DNA of 64,000 nucleotides from Micromonospora tarapacensis. Its GTDB lineage: Bacteria; Actinomycetota; Actinomycetes; Mycobacteriales; Micromonosporaceae. A program made the position numbers and the translations under genes. The stretch covers positions 607,324 to 671,323 of the forward strand of contig NZ_JAHCDI010000004.1 of NCBI RefSeq assembly GCF_019697375.1, given 5' to 3'. Shown here in pieces: positions 55,393 through 64,000 of this stretch (position 1 is the first letter of the stretch; each line of letters opens with the position of its first letter). The notes under the pieces are model-generated. The model saw only the letters and a program-made list of their open reading frames with translations, ran no database searches and was not told the origin of the DNA.

Positions 55393-56355
55393 ATGAGCAC
55401 GGTGACCCACACTCCGGGTGGACCGGCCGGCACCGACCAGGCCCCGCCGCCGACCCGTACGCCGGCGCAGCGGGCCGCCGTCGGCGGCGGCCGGGCCGGG
55501 GCGCGGTTCTTCAACGGCTTCTCGCACCTGTTCCTCGCCGTCTGGGCGATCATGGTGGTCTACCCGCTGCTGTGGGTGGTGATGTCGGCGCTCAAGACCG
55601 ACTCGGAGGTCATCCGCAAGCCGCTGTCGCTCGTTCCCGAGCGGTTGCAGTGGGACAACTTCGCCCGGGCCTGGACCGAGGGGCACATCGGTTCGTTCTT
55701 CTTCAACACCGTCCTGGTGCTGGTCGGCAGCGTCTTCCTCACCATGCTGCTCGGCTCGATGGCCGCCTACGTGCTGGCTCGCTACGAGTTCCGCGGCAAC
55801 CGGCTGATCTACTACATGTTCCTGTCCGGGTTGACCCTGCCGATCTACCTGGCCGCGGTGCCGCTGTTCAAGGGCGTCTACAACACCGGCGTGGTGCTGC
55901 CGTTCCTCGGCCCGAACAAGCACCTCATGCTGATCCTGGTCTACGTCGCCTGGTCGCTGGCGTTCACCGTCTTCTTCATGCACTCGTTCTTCCGCACCCT
56001 GCCCACCGCGATCGCCGAGGCGGGCATGGTCGACGGGGCGTCGCACAGCCGGCTGTTCTTCAGTGTCATGCTGCCGATGGCGAAGCCGGGCCTGATCAGC
56101 ATCGGCATCTTCAACGTCCTCGGCCAGTGGAACCAGTGGTACCTGCCGACCCTGTTGATGCAGTCGGTGGCCGGCGAACCGAAGAACCAGGTCATCTCGC
56201 AGGGCCTCATCGAGCTGTCGGTGAACCAGGGCTACCGCTCCGACTGGTCCGGGCTGTTCGCCGGGGTGACCATGGCGATGCTGCCGGTGCTCATCGTCTA
56301 CATCGTCTTCCAGCGTCAGGTGCAGTCCGGCCTCACCGCCGGCGTCACCAAGTAG
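55393..56355 (+). CDS. ngcG: Sugar ABC permease
   Basis: A 320-residue MalG-type permease. Six helices; EAA loop EAGMVDGASHSRLFFSVMLP near residue 210. ATG 55393 with GAGGAGAG upstream. No ATPase gene follows; in streptomycetes a shared ATPase (MsiK) serves this importer, so one probably lies elsewhere. Confidence 0.88.
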   Translation: MSTVTHTPGGPAGTDQAPPPTRTPAQRAAVGGGRAGARFFNGFSHLFLAVWAIMVVYPLLWVVMSALKTDSEVIRKPLSLVPERLQWDNFARAWTEGHIGSFFFNTVLVLVGSVFLTMLLGSMAAYVLARYEFRGNRLIYYMFLSGLTLPIYLAAVPLFKGVYNTGVVLPFLGPNKHLMLILVYVAWSLAFTVFFMHSFFRTLPTAIAEAGMVDGASHSRLFFSVMLPMAKPGLISIGIFNVLGQWNQWYLPTLLMQSVAGEPKNQVISQGLIELSVNQGYRSDWSGLFAGVTMAMLPVLIVYIVFQRQVQSGLTAGVTK

Positions 56356-56366
56356 CCCCCGCACCC

Positions 56367-56422
56367 TGCTCGATCCGGAAACATCGGCCTCGCCGCGAGT
56401 CCGACCGACCCAGGATCGAGCA
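56367..56422. repeat. CTCGATCC-type inverted repeat (copy 2), possible terminator
   Basis: TGCTCGATCC (56367-56376) and GGATCGAGCA (56413-56422) are perfect 10-nt arms, 11 bp after ngcG. It may end the operon transcript. It shares a 14-nt arm with copy 1 at 50.9 kb. Confidence 0.55.
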
Positions 56423-56469
56423 CGGTCACGAAGCCGGGTGGTGCCGCTCAGACGCGGCGTCCGCCGTCC

Positions 56470-56595
56470 TCACCGGCCCGGCACCAGTGTGGTGCGCAGG
56501 TCGAGCACCACGGTGCCGCCGAACTCGTCGACCAGCCGGCCGAGGACGGCCAGTGCGCGCTGTTGCTGCACCCGGAGCCTGACAGTAGTAACCAC
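56470..56595 (-). CDS. Possible small protein or gene remnant (41 aa)
   Basis: GC3-biased frame with GTG at 56595 and TGA at 56470 (QQQRALAVLGRLVDEFGGT). No family recognised; could be the end of a lost gene. Lies in the 302-bp gap after ngcG. Confidence 0.35.
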   Translation of the reverse strand: MVTTVRLRVQQQRALAVLGRLVDEFGGTVVLDLRTTLVPGR

Positions 56596-56657
56596 GTACC
56601 AACAAGACCGGGCGTGCTGTGCCCGGTCGATCGGGAGCTGATCGCTACGCTGCGGGG

Positions 56658-57203
56658 ATGGATGTCGATGAGCGGCTACGGCGGATCCGCGGTTGGCTGT
56701 GGATCGTGGTGGTGGCCCTGTTTCTGAGCGGGGTGACCGCGTTTCCGCTCGAGATCGAGGTGCGCTGGCTGCTGCGGGCGGTCGACCCGCTCGCCGAGCA
56801 GTTCCCGGCCCTGGTCGGCTGGATCGAGCGGGTCCACGTCGGGCTGGTCGAGACCGGGGACCGGTACCCGTTCATGCGGTACGGAACCGACTGGCTCGCG
56901 TTCGCCCACCTGGTGCTGGCGGTGGCCTTCTGGGGGCCGCTACGCGATCCGGTGCGCAATGTCTGGGTGGTCCAGCTGGGCATGATCGCCTGCGCCGGTA
57001 TCGTGCCGCTCGCGCTGATCTGTGGGCCGCTGCGGGAGATCCCGTGGTTCTGGACGGTGGTGGACCTGTCCTTCGCCGTCGGGGCGTTCCCCCCGCTGTG
57101 GTTCGCGTACCGGCACATCCGGGCGATCGAGTCGCAGCAGGCCGAGCCGGCAGGACCGGCCCGCTCGTCGACCGCCGAGACCGCCGGGCCGGCTCGTCCG
57201 TGA
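56658..57203 (+). CDS. Membrane protein of unknown function
   Basis: A 181-residue protein with four hydrophobic helices (about residues 13-29, 80-93, 102-119, 128-148). Segment RYGTDWLAFAHLVLAVAFWGPLR lies near residue 74. ATG 56658. Conserved in related actinomycetes in my judgement, but function unknown. Confidence 0.65.
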   Translation: MDVDERLRRIRGWLWIVVVALFLSGVTAFPLEIEVRWLLRAVDPLAEQFPALVGWIERVHVGLVETGDRYPFMRYGTDWLAFAHLVLAVAFWGPLRDPVRNVWVVQLGMIACAGIVPLALICGPLREIPWFWTVVDLSFAVGAFPPLWFAYRHIRAIESQQAEPAGPARSSTAETAGPARP

Positions 57204-57284
57204 CAGCGGTCCTGGCGAGGAGTGACAGCGGTCCTGGCCAGGCGCGAGCGGCTGGCCCGGGACCGGCGGTAGCCTCGGTGGCGG

Positions 57285-58253
57285 TCAGTAGCGGATCAGC
57301 CGGTGCAGCCGGAGGAACGTCTCGGTGAAGCCGAGCGCCGGCCAGGCCCGCGAGGAGAGCAGGTTGGTCACCCGCCAGTCGGTGACCACGCTGCCGAACC
57401 CGGCCGACACCGCCCAGTCGATGACGGCCGTGCCGAGGGCCCGTCCGGCGCCGCCGCCCCGGGCGTGCGGGAGGACCGCCGCGAAGCCGAGGAACCCGGC
57501 GTGGTCCGGGCGGGCCAGGCTCAGATGTCCGCCGGACTTCTCCAGCGCGCAGCCGACCGCCGAGCCGATGACCCGGCCGTCCGACTCGGCGACGAAGGTG
57601 GCGTACGCGGGGTCGTCGACGTCGGCCGTCCACTCGGCGAGGGCTTCCTCCAGCGTGCCCAGCTGACCGGCGGAGAACGTCGGGGACCGTCCCTGATGCA
57701 GTGGCAACTCGAGGTCGAGCTGGGCGAGTGCCGGGACGTCGGCCCGGGTCGCCCGGCGTACCGACAGCCCGTCCGGCAGCACCGTCCCCGGCCGGACGGC
57801 GGGCCGGATGGCGTGCGCGTGCTGCTGGCCGAAGCCCAGCCGGAACCAGGCCCGTACCAGTTCCGCGTCGTGCGCCGGAACGACGACGTAGTGCGCCGTG
57901 CGGCCCTCGTCGACCCACCGGGCGGCGGCGACCGCGTACAGGTCGCGCATCACCTCGGGGTCGGTGACCGCGAGTCCGGCGGCCTCCACCCAGATGTTCG
58001 GCCCCCACAGCGGTGACGGCTTCGGGGCACCGAGGACGAAGCCCACCGGTGCGCCGGCGCGGTACGCGACCGCCCCCGACGAGTCCGGTGTCTCGTACGC
58101 GGCGGTCAACTCCGTCAGCGCCAGGACGGTGTCCTCGAACCGAGCGGACAGCAGCGGCTGGGCGGCGCGGTGCCGGCGGTGCCGGTCGGCCAGCAAGGCG
58201 CCGCAGGCGGCCAGGTCGGCGGCCGTGAACGGCCGTAGCTCGGTCCGGGACAT
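57285..58253 (-). CDS. GNAT acetyltransferase (two GNAT-like halves)
   Basis: A 322-residue protein. Residues 1-150 form a degenerate GNAT fold, and 165-315 an intact one with acetyl-CoA loop HARGGGAGRALGTAVIDW near 265. ATG 58253 (MSRTELRPFTAADLAACG) starts the first fold. Substrate unknown. Convergent with the membrane protein gene. Confidence 0.85.
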   Translation of the reverse strand: MSRTELRPFTAADLAACGALLADRHRRHRAAQPLLSARFEDTVLALTELTAAYETPDSSGAVAYRAGAPVGFVLGAPKPSPLWGPNIWVEAAGLAVTDPEVMRDLYAVAAARWVDEGRTAHYVVVPAHDAELVRAWFRLGFGQQHAHAIRPAVRPGTVLPDGLSVRRATRADVPALAQLDLELPLHQGRSPTFSAGQLGTLEEALAEWTADVDDPAYATFVAESDGRVIGSAVGCALEKSGGHLSLARPDHAGFLGFAAVLPHARGGGAGRALGTAVIDWAVSAGFGSVVTDWRVTNLLSSRAWPALGFTETFLRLHRLIRY

Positions 58254-58341
58254 GGCCGGCACCCTACGCACCACCAGCGTCGAGGTCATCCGGGTTTCGA
58301 TGGCACCGGTGCGTAGCCGATGGACCGGGCTGCCGGCGCCT

Positions 58342-58986
58342 TCAGCGCACCAGGTAGGCGGTCAGCCGATCGGCGAGTTGCTTCGGGTGACTGAGCGTCA
58401 CCGCGTGGCAGCCGTCGATCTCGTCCGGGACGACACCGAGTCGGTCGGCGGCCACCCGGCGTTGGAAGTCCGCCGGGAAGAACCGGTCGTCGCGCGCGAT
58501 GAGCACCTTCGTCGGCACGTCCGGCCAGGCGTCCAGCGGCCACGGCTCGTCCCACTCGGCGCTGGCCTGGTCCCGCCCGTGCGCCGGCGCCTGCGCGACG
58601 ACCTCGGCCGGCACGCCGTGGTAGAACTGCTCCTGCTCGCTGAGACCTTCCGTGGCGCGGTGACCGGTGTTGCCCCACCAGTCCCCGGGCGACTCACCGG
58701 GCTTCGGGATCATCGGAGCGAGCAGGACGATCAGCCGCGCCGGCAGCTTGGCGGCGATCAGCGGAGCGGTGAACGCACCGTACGAGTGCCCGACGACCAC
58801 CAGGTCGCGCCGGTCGCCGATGGCGCCGACCACCGTCTCGCAGAACTCGGCGAACCCCGCCGAACGGTCCTCGATCGGCAGCTCCGGCACCACCACGTCG
58901 TGGCCACGGTCGGTCAGCTCCGGTGCCAGAAGGTGCCAGTCCCAGGCGCTGCCACCGCCGCCGTGGATCAGAACAAGGGTCGCCAT
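58342..58986 (-). CDS. Alpha/beta hydrolase
   Basis: A 214-residue hydrolase. Oxyanion segment HGGGGSAWDW at residues 8-17, nucleophile GHSYG near 74, Asp in ARDDRFF near 165, and His in DGCHAVTLSHP near 195. Cytoplasmic esterase-like. ATG 58986. Substrate unknown. Confidence 0.88.
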   Translation of the reverse strand: MATLVLIHGGGGSAWDWHLLAPELTDRGHDVVVPELPIEDRSAGFAEFCETVVGAIGDRRDLVVVGHSYGAFTAPLIAAKLPARLIVLLAPMIPKPGESPGDWWGNTGHRATEGLSEQEQFYHGVPAEVVAQAPAHGRDQASAEWDEPWPLDAWPDVPTKVLIARDDRFFPADFQRRVAADRLGVVPDEIDGCHAVTLSHPKQLADRLTAYLVR

Positions 58987-59094
58987 GCGCCTAAGTCTCG
59001 CCGCCGGGTACGACAGTCGTGGCGCCGCACCCGGGCGGGTACGATCCGGCCTTCTGGTGCCAGTGAATCGCCGCCGGAGGTCGAGGAGGTCGGG

Positions 59095-59469
59095 ATGCCA
59101 CTGCCGCGCTGGCTTGCCCGGATCAACAAGCGGGTCGTCAACCCCAGGGAGATCCGTCGGGGCGTGCGGCCGGTCCTGACTCATCTGGGCAGATCGTCAG
59201 GCCGGATCTACCAGACTCCGCTCGACGCTCACCCGCTGCCCGACGGGTACCTGTTCCTACCGCTGTACGGGCCACGTACCGACTGGGTCCGAAACGTGCT
59301 CGCTGCGGGAACAGCACGGCTGACCGTCGGCGGCGAGCAGGTGCAGTTGGATTCCCCACGGATGGTGCGGAAACAGGAGGTCTGGCCGCTGCTGCCGGCA
59401 GGCACCAGGGCTCCACCGGGAATCTCGAACGATTCCGAACTGCTGCGCATGGACCTTCGCCGCGGCTGA
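59095..59469 (+). CDS. Deazaflavin (F420)-dependent nitroreductase-like protein
   Basis: A 124-residue protein of the Ddn/DUF385 type. Segments RPVLTHLGRSSGRIYQTPL and FLPLYGPRTDWVRNVLAAG match the split beta-barrel cofactor fold. Some members reduce nitro or quinone substrates with F420H2. ATG 59095. Divergent from the hydrolase gene. Confidence 0.8.
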   Translation: MPLPRWLARINKRVVNPREIRRGVRPVLTHLGRSSGRIYQTPLDAHPLPDGYLFLPLYGPRTDWVRNVLAAGTARLTVGGEQVQLDSPRMVRKQEVWPLLPAGTRAPPGISNDSELLRMDLRRG

Positions 59470-59523
59470 CGACCCGCCGGGGTCGGCACCGTTGTGTCGT
59501 AGGGGCCGGGCAGAATCGCGTCC

Positions 59524-61202
59524 GTGCAGGTGGCGGTGGTGTCCGACGGGCGGGGCGGGGGAGTGCTGCAACCCCTCGGTCCGGCCGGTGCGCCGCTGGG
59601 TCCGCCCGAGCCGGTCACCGACCTGCCCGCCGCGGTGGCCGCCCGGGAGCGCACCGACCGGCCGCGTTGGGTGTGGGGTTGCGGCGCCGTGCTCTACCCG
59701 GCGCTGCTGCGCGACGGCGTCCGGGTGCAGCGGTGCCACGACGTGGAGCTGACCGAGGCGCTGCTGCTCGGGTACGCCGGCCGTTGCGGTGAGCCGCGCG
59801 CCCTGGCGGCGGCGTGGGCGCGGCTGGCCGGGGCGCCGGTGCCGGCGGATCCGCCGCCGCGTGCCGCCGCGCCGCCCGGCGCCGGGCAGGCCGCGCTCTT
59901 CGACGCCGCACCAGGCCCGCCGGGCCCGGGCATCACCGCGTTGACCGGGGTGTACGCCGACCAGCTCGACCGCATCGGGGCGACCGCCCAGCCGGGGCGG
60001 TTCCGGCTGCTGGTGGCCGCCGAGTCGGCCGGCGCGCTGATCGCGGCCGAGATGGGAGCGGCGGGCCTGCCGTGGCGTGCCGACGTGCACGACGCGGTCC
60101 TGGCGGAGCTGTTGGGTGAGCCGTCCCCGGTGGGCGGGCCGCCGCGCCGGCTGGCGGAGCTCGCCGCGCGGATCGCCGCCGCGTTCGGGGTGCGGCAGGT
60201 GCACGCCGACAGTCCGGCGGAGTTGCTGCGGGCGTTCGCCAGAGCGGGGTTGGAGTTGCCGAACACCCGGGCCTGGGTGCTGCGCGGGGTGGATCATCCG
60301 GCGGTGCCGCTGGTCCTGGAGTACAAGGAGCTCTACCGGATCTGGACCGCGCACGGCCGGGCGTGGCGGGACGCCTGGGTCCGCGACGGCCGGTTCCAGC
60401 CGGAGTACGTCCCCGGCGGGGTGGTGTCGGGGCGGTGGGCCACCCGGGGTGGTGGCGCGTTGCAGATCCCGAAGGTGATCCGCCGGGCGGCGGTGGCCGA
60501 CCCGGGTTGGCGGTTCGTGGTGGCCGACGCCGGGCAACTGGAGCCGCGGGTGTTGGCGGCGGTCTCCGGTGACGCCCGGCTCGCCGCGGCGGGCGCGACC
60601 GGCGACCTGTACGCCGCGCTGGCCCGGGATGCGTTCGGGGCGATCGCGGCCGGGCCAAGCTGGCCCTGCTCGGCGCGATGTACGGGCAGACCGGCGGCGA
60701 GGCGGTGCCGGCGCTGGCGGTGTTGCGGCGCAACTATCCGACGGCGTTCGCCCATGTCGAGGCGGCGGCGCGCACCGGGGAGGCCGGCGGGCTGGTGCGC
60801 TCGTGGCTGGGGCGCACCTGCCCGCCCGGGACGGCCGGTCTCGGCACGGCCGACGACGGGGTGGCCGACCCGGACGCGGCCGGGGATCCGCGGTCGGGCC
60901 GGGCTCGCGCGGCTCGCTCCCGTGGCCGATTCACCCGCAACTTCGTCATCCAGGCCACCGCGGCGGAGTGGGCCTCCACGCTGCTCGCGGTGCTCCGGGG
61001 CGAGTTGGCCGGCACCGATGCCGAGCTGGTCTTCTTCCAGCACGACGAGGTGATCGTGCACTGCCCGGCCGAGCAGGCCGAGCGGGTCGCCGAGGCGGTC
61101 GACCGGGCCGGGCGGCGGGCCACCGCGCTGCTGTTCGGGGAGACTCCGGTCCGCTTTCCGTTGGATGTCTCGGTCGTGGAGTGCTACGCCGACGCCGCGT
61201 GA
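59524..61202 (+). pseudogene. 3'-5' exonuclease/DNA polymerase I-like, frame broken once
   Basis: Pol I-like enzyme typical of actinomycetes. Palm motifs are WRFVVADAGQLEPRVLAAVSG near residue 335 and FFQHDEVIVHCP near the end (catalytic HDE). The O-helix region changes frame at GGG 60652-60654; adding a base gives AKLALLGAMYGQTGG. GTG 59524. The exonuclease part lacks clear acidic triads, so activity is uncertain. Probably a record error rather than inactivation. Confidence 0.75.
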
Positions 61203-61256
61203 GCCGGGTGGCGGGCTCCGACGATCCGGGCGACAGCCACCGCAAAAAAACATACT

Positions 61257-61310
61257 ATGAGCGTTATGCGTAGTTGGCTGCTGACGGTCGTGGACGGGAC
61301 GTGCCGGTGA
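61257..61310 (+). CDS. Upstream short ORF (17 aa)
   Basis: ATG 61257 immediately after TACTAT (61253-61258 overlap) in an AT-rich patch (seven A). The stop (61308-61310) overlaps the GTG of the next gene. It could be a leaderless leader peptide coupled to it, or the remnant of a lost partner gene. Confidence 0.35.
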   Translation: MSVMRSWLLTVVDGTCR

Positions 61311-63394
61311 GCCGCACCGGCGCGGTGGGGCAGCCGCACGCCCGTCTGGAGGGCCACGACAAGGTGACCGGGACCGCCCGGTACGCGGTGGAGTACCCGG
61401 TCGACGGCGTGGCGTACGCCCACCTGGTGCAGTCGACGATCGTGCGGGGCACCATCACCGGGGTGGACACCGCCGCCGCGCTGGCGGTCGACGGCGTCCT
61501 CTGCGTGCTGCACCACGGCAACGCGCCCCGGCTGGCACCGGGCGTCGACGCGGAGGTGTTCCGCCTCCAGGAGCCGACCGTCCACTACCGGGGCCAGATC
61601 GTGGCGGTGGTGGTGGCGGAGTCCAGCGAGGCGGCGCGCGAGGCGGCCCGCCTGGTCCGGCTGGACTACCACCCGCAGCCGTACCGCACCCGGTTGTCCG
61701 CCCAGGACCCTGACCTGTACCGGCCCGACCACGTCAACCCGGCCTACCCCACGGACGTCCTCGCCGGTGACTTCGACGCCGGCTTTGCCGAGTCCGAGAT
61801 CCGGTTGGACCTCAGCTACCGCACCCCGTCGTACCACAACAGCCCGCTGGAGCCGCACGCGTCGACCGCGCAGTGGCAGGACGGGCGGCTGCTGGTGCAC
61901 GACTCCAGCCAGGGGACGTCGCCGGGTCGGGAGATCCTGGCCCGGCTGTTCGGGTTGCCCCCGGAGTCGGTGCGGGTGATCAACACACATGTCGGCGGCG
62001 GGTTCGGCAGCAAGCTCTACGGCAAGACCCAGACGGTGCTCGCGGCGCTGGTGGCCCGGCATGTCGACCGGCCGGTCCGGCTGGCGTTGACCCGCCAGCA
62101 GATGTTCGGACCGGTGGGCTACCGCACCCCGACCATCCAGCGGATCCGGCTCGGTGCGGGCCGGGACGGGCGGCTCGCCGCGATCGCCCACGACGCCGTC
62201 AGTCAGACCTCGACGCTGACCGAGTTCGCCGAGCAGAGCGCCGTCTACACCCGCAACCTGTACGCCGCGCCGAACCGGCGCACCACGCACCGGCTGGCCC
62301 GCCTCGACGTGCCGACACCCTTCTGGATGCGGGCACCGGGGCACACCCCCGGCTCGTTCGCGCTGGAGTCCGCCCTGGACGAGCTGGCGCTGGCCTGCCA
62401 GGTCGACCCGGTCGAGTTGCGGCTGCGCAACGACACCACCGTCGACCCGGAGAGCGGGCGACCGTTCACCAGCCGCAACCTGGCGGCCTGCCTGGACGAC
62501 GGGGCGCGCCGGTTCGGCTGGGTCGATCGGGATCCGACCCCGCGGTCCCGGCGCGAGGGCCGGTGGCTGTTCGGTACCGGCATGGCCGGCTCCAGCTATC
62601 CCGCCCGGATGCGCCCGGCCGCCGCCTCGGCCGCCGCGTCCGCCGACGGGACCTTCGAGGTGCGGATCAACGCGGCCGACATCGGCACGGGCGCGCGTAC
62701 GGCCCTGTGGCAGGTTGCCGCGGACGCGCTCGGCGCACCGCCTGAGCGGGTGCGGATCCAGGTGGGCGACAGCGCCCTGCCGGCAGCGGACTCGGCGGGG
62801 GGATCGACAGGTCTGGCCTCCTGGAGTTGGGCGGTGGTCCGCGCCTGCGAGCGGTTGTGCGACCGGATCGCCCGGTCGCGTGGCGGCGTGCCGGCCGAGG
62901 GACTGTTCGTCGAGGTGAGCACCGACGACGAGGTGGCCGCGCAGGCCACGCTGCCGCGGTACGCGTACGGCGCGCAGTTCGCCGAGGTGCGGGTGGACGT
63001 GGACACCGGCGAGGTCCGGGTGCGGCGGCTGCTGGGCGTCTTCGCCGTCGGCCGGGTGGTGAACCCGACCACCCTGCGCAGCCAACTGATCGGCGGGATG
63101 ACCATGGGCCTGTCGATGGCGCTGCACGAGGCGGGGCTCTTCGACGCCCGGTACGGCTGCTGGACCAACCACGACCTGGCCAGCTACCACGTGAGCAGCA
63201 ACGCCGACGTGCCGGCGGTGGAGGCGTACTGGGTGCCCGACGAGGACGCCCAGCTCAACCCGGTCGGGGTCAAGGGCGCCGGCGAGATCGGGATCGTCGG
63301 TGCGGCCGCGGCGATCGCGAACGCGGTGCACCACGCCACCGGCGTACGCGTCCGTGAACTTCCCGTCACCCTGGACAAGCTTCTCCCCGCCTGA
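61307..63394 (+). CDS. Molybdenum hydroxylase large subunit (xanthine dehydrogenase family)
   Basis: A 695-residue molybdopterin-binding subunit. N-terminal ARYAVEYPV and VTGTARY match the family start; HVGGGFGSKLYGK near residue 228 is the molybdopterin loop, and the catalytic Glu is in VKGAGEIG near 660. GTG 61307 overlaps the short upstream ORF; 61301 is also possible. The usual 2Fe-2S and FAD subunits are not next to it, so it is an orphan or partners are elsewhere. Substrate unknown. Confidence 0.85.
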   Translation: MSRTGAVGQPHARLEGHDKVTGTARYAVEYPVDGVAYAHLVQSTIVRGTITGVDTAAALAVDGVLCVLHHGNAPRLAPGVDAEVFRLQEPTVHYRGQIVAVVVAESSEAAREAARLVRLDYHPQPYRTRLSAQDPDLYRPDHVNPAYPTDVLAGDFDAGFAESEIRLDLSYRTPSYHNSPLEPHASTAQWQDGRLLVHDSSQGTSPGREILARLFGLPPESVRVINTHVGGGFGSKLYGKTQTVLAALVARHVDRPVRLALTRQQMFGPVGYRTPTIQRIRLGAGRDGRLAAIAHDAVSQTSTLTEFAEQSAVYTRNLYAAPNRRTTHRLARLDVPTPFWMRAPGHTPGSFALESALDELALACQVDPVELRLRNDTTVDPESGRPFTSRNLAACLDDGARRFGWVDRDPTPRSRREGRWLFGTGMAGSSYPARMRPAAASAAASADGTFEVRINAADIGTGARTALWQVAADALGAPPERVRIQVGDSALPAADSAGGSTGLASWSWAVVRACERLCDRIARSRGGVPAEGLFVEVSTDDEVAAQATLPRYAYGAQFAEVRVDVDTGEVRVRRLLGVFAVGRVVNPTTLRSQLIGGMTMGLSMALHEAGLFDARYGCWTNHDLASYHVSSNADVPAVEAYWVPDEDAQLNPVGVKGAGEIGIVGAAAAIANAVHHATGVRVRELPVTLDKLLPA

Positions 63395-63468
63395 CTGCGG
63401 CAGATGTTCACCCTCATTTCTTCCGCCATGCATTGCGGTGTGCCTGCGGAATTCATCTGTCAAATCGA

Positions 63469-63493
63469 CGGGCACCCGCTATTTCCGTGCCCG
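63469..63493. terminator. Hairpin after the molybdenum hydroxylase gene
   Basis: CGGGCAC (63469-63475) and GTGCCCG (63487-63493) pair around an 11-nt loop, about 75 bp after the stop. No T-run follows. Confidence 0.35.
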
Positions 63494-63501
63494 TACGTCG
63501 T

Positions 63502-63520
63502 ATGCCACCCTGGGTGCTCA
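63502..63520 (+). promoter_or_regulatory. Second copy of the 26.1 kb motif
   Basis: ATGCCACCCTGGGTGCTCA, one change from the copy at 26129-26147, 49 bp before the sulfotransferase start. Confidence 0.4.
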
Positions 63521-63569
63521 CGGCACCGGACAATATCCAGCCAGGCGTGCTCGCGCGCGGGGAGGCAGC

Positions 63570-64000
63570 ATGGCCAGACGCGTCTTCTTGCATATCGGTG
63601 CGCCGAAGACCGGCAGCACCTATGTGCAGAACGTGCTCTGGAAAAATCACGACGCCCTGATCGACGCCGGCATTCTGTTGCCGGGCAGCAGCGCCGTGGC
63701 TCAGGACCAGGCGATGGCGGACCTGCGCCAGGCGCCCTGGCGGGACACCGGCGTCCACTGGACGTGGGACCGGTTGGCCGAGAAGGCCCGCAAGTGGTCG
63801 GGCGATGTGATCATCAGCAACGAGGGGCTGGGTGCGGCCACCGACGCACAGGCCGCCCGGGCGGTGCAGAGCCTGCAACCCGCCGAGATCCACGTCATCG
63901 CGGCGGGCCGGGATCTGTGGCGAACCTTCCCGTCGTTCTGGCAGCAGAGCATCCGGGCCCGCAGCGGCTGGCGCTTCGGTGCCTTCCTGCGGGCCGTCGA
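63570..64000 (+). CDS. Sulfotransferase-like protein, 3' partial
   Basis: The N-terminal 143 residues of a sulfotransferase-like enzyme. HIGAPKTGSTYVQNVLW at residues 8-24 is the PAPS-binding loop. Starts at ATG 63570 with GGGGAGG 4 nt upstream. The gene runs off the window. Substrate unknown; the shared upstream motif hints at a link with the TIR locus. Confidence 0.8.
   Translation, partial: MARRVFLHIGAPKTGSTYVQNVLWKNHDALIDAGILLPGSSAVAQDQAMADLRQAPWRDTGVHWTWDRLAEKARKWSGDVIISNEGLGAATDAQAARAVQSLQPAEIHVIAAGRDLWRTFPSFWQQSIRARSGWRFGAFLRAV

Noticed and set aside
54438..56355. Importer broken by loss of its ATPase gene
   Set aside because: ngc-type importers in actinomycetes normally use a shared ATPase encoded elsewhere.
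61184..63475. A 763-codon minus-strand frame
   Set aside because: Shadow of the molybdenum hydroxylase gene.

Overview
The window looks like chromosomal DNA of a high-GC actinomycete, most probably a Micromonosporaceae member such as Micromonospora. The evidence is very strong GC3 bias in every real frame, many GTG starts with ATGA/GTGA overlaps, and a gene set typical of the group: fabG-inhA-type fabI-hemH, murL/murD2, ngcEFG without an ATPase gene, a DUF3097 protein and a deazaflavin-type oxidoreductase. No rRNA, tRNA or CRISPR was seen.

Layout. 1-5.7 kb: partial PfkB kinase, thioesterase/MBL hydrolase pair, PAP2 membrane protein, two PH-domain membrane proteins and a small Cys protein. 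5.9-9 kb: MoxR-DUF58-VWA operon. 9-13.5 kb: small ORFs, acyltransferase, secreted alpha/beta hydrolase and a NarL-type two-component system. 13.7-17.1 kb: fatty-acid reductases FabG and FabI, ferrochelatase, HAD phosphatase. 17.2-24.9 kb: conserved hypothetical, an IS110-family element beside a palindromic repeat, DUF3097, AI-2E-type permease, serine hydrolase, NfeD and SPFH proteins. 25.1-33.1 kb: a membrane protein, then a colinear group that resembles a conflict or signalling island: receiver-TIR fusion, EgtD-like methyltransferase, a PLD-like/methyltransferase fusion, a large P-loop NTPase with a toroid-like C-terminus, and a small membrane protein. 33.2-44.5 kb: bifunctional penicillin-binding protein, TPP-dependent oxidase-like enzyme, decayed AlkZ-like gene, SpoU RNA methyltransferase, PucR regulator, divergent murL/murD2. 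44.7-50.8 kb: two membrane proteins, class III aminotransferase plus semialdehyde dehydrogenase, acyltransferase. 51-56.4 kb: amino-sugar locus (RpiR regulator, SIS protein, ngcEFG-type ABC importer). 56.6-64 kb: membrane protein, GNAT, alpha/beta hydrolase, Ddn-like oxidoreductase, Pol I-like polymerase, orphan molybdenum hydroxylase subunit and a partial sulfotransferase.

Two window-wide patterns matter. First, several genes change frame inside short G/C runs, nearly always as if one G were missing; these may be sequence errors rather than pseudogenes. Second, intergenic palindromes that begin with GATCATG and sit between C-rich and G-rich tracts recur (18.1, 35.5, 41.7 and, degenerate, 44.6 kb). 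The IS110 element lies next to one of them.

The strongest candidate for an undescribed system is the 26.2-33.1 kb group. A TIR domain, two unrelated methyltransferases, a STAND-like NTPase and a membrane protein occur in one direction with short spacings or overlaps, and a 19-bp upstream motif of its first gene recurs before the sulfotransferase gene at 63.5 kb.
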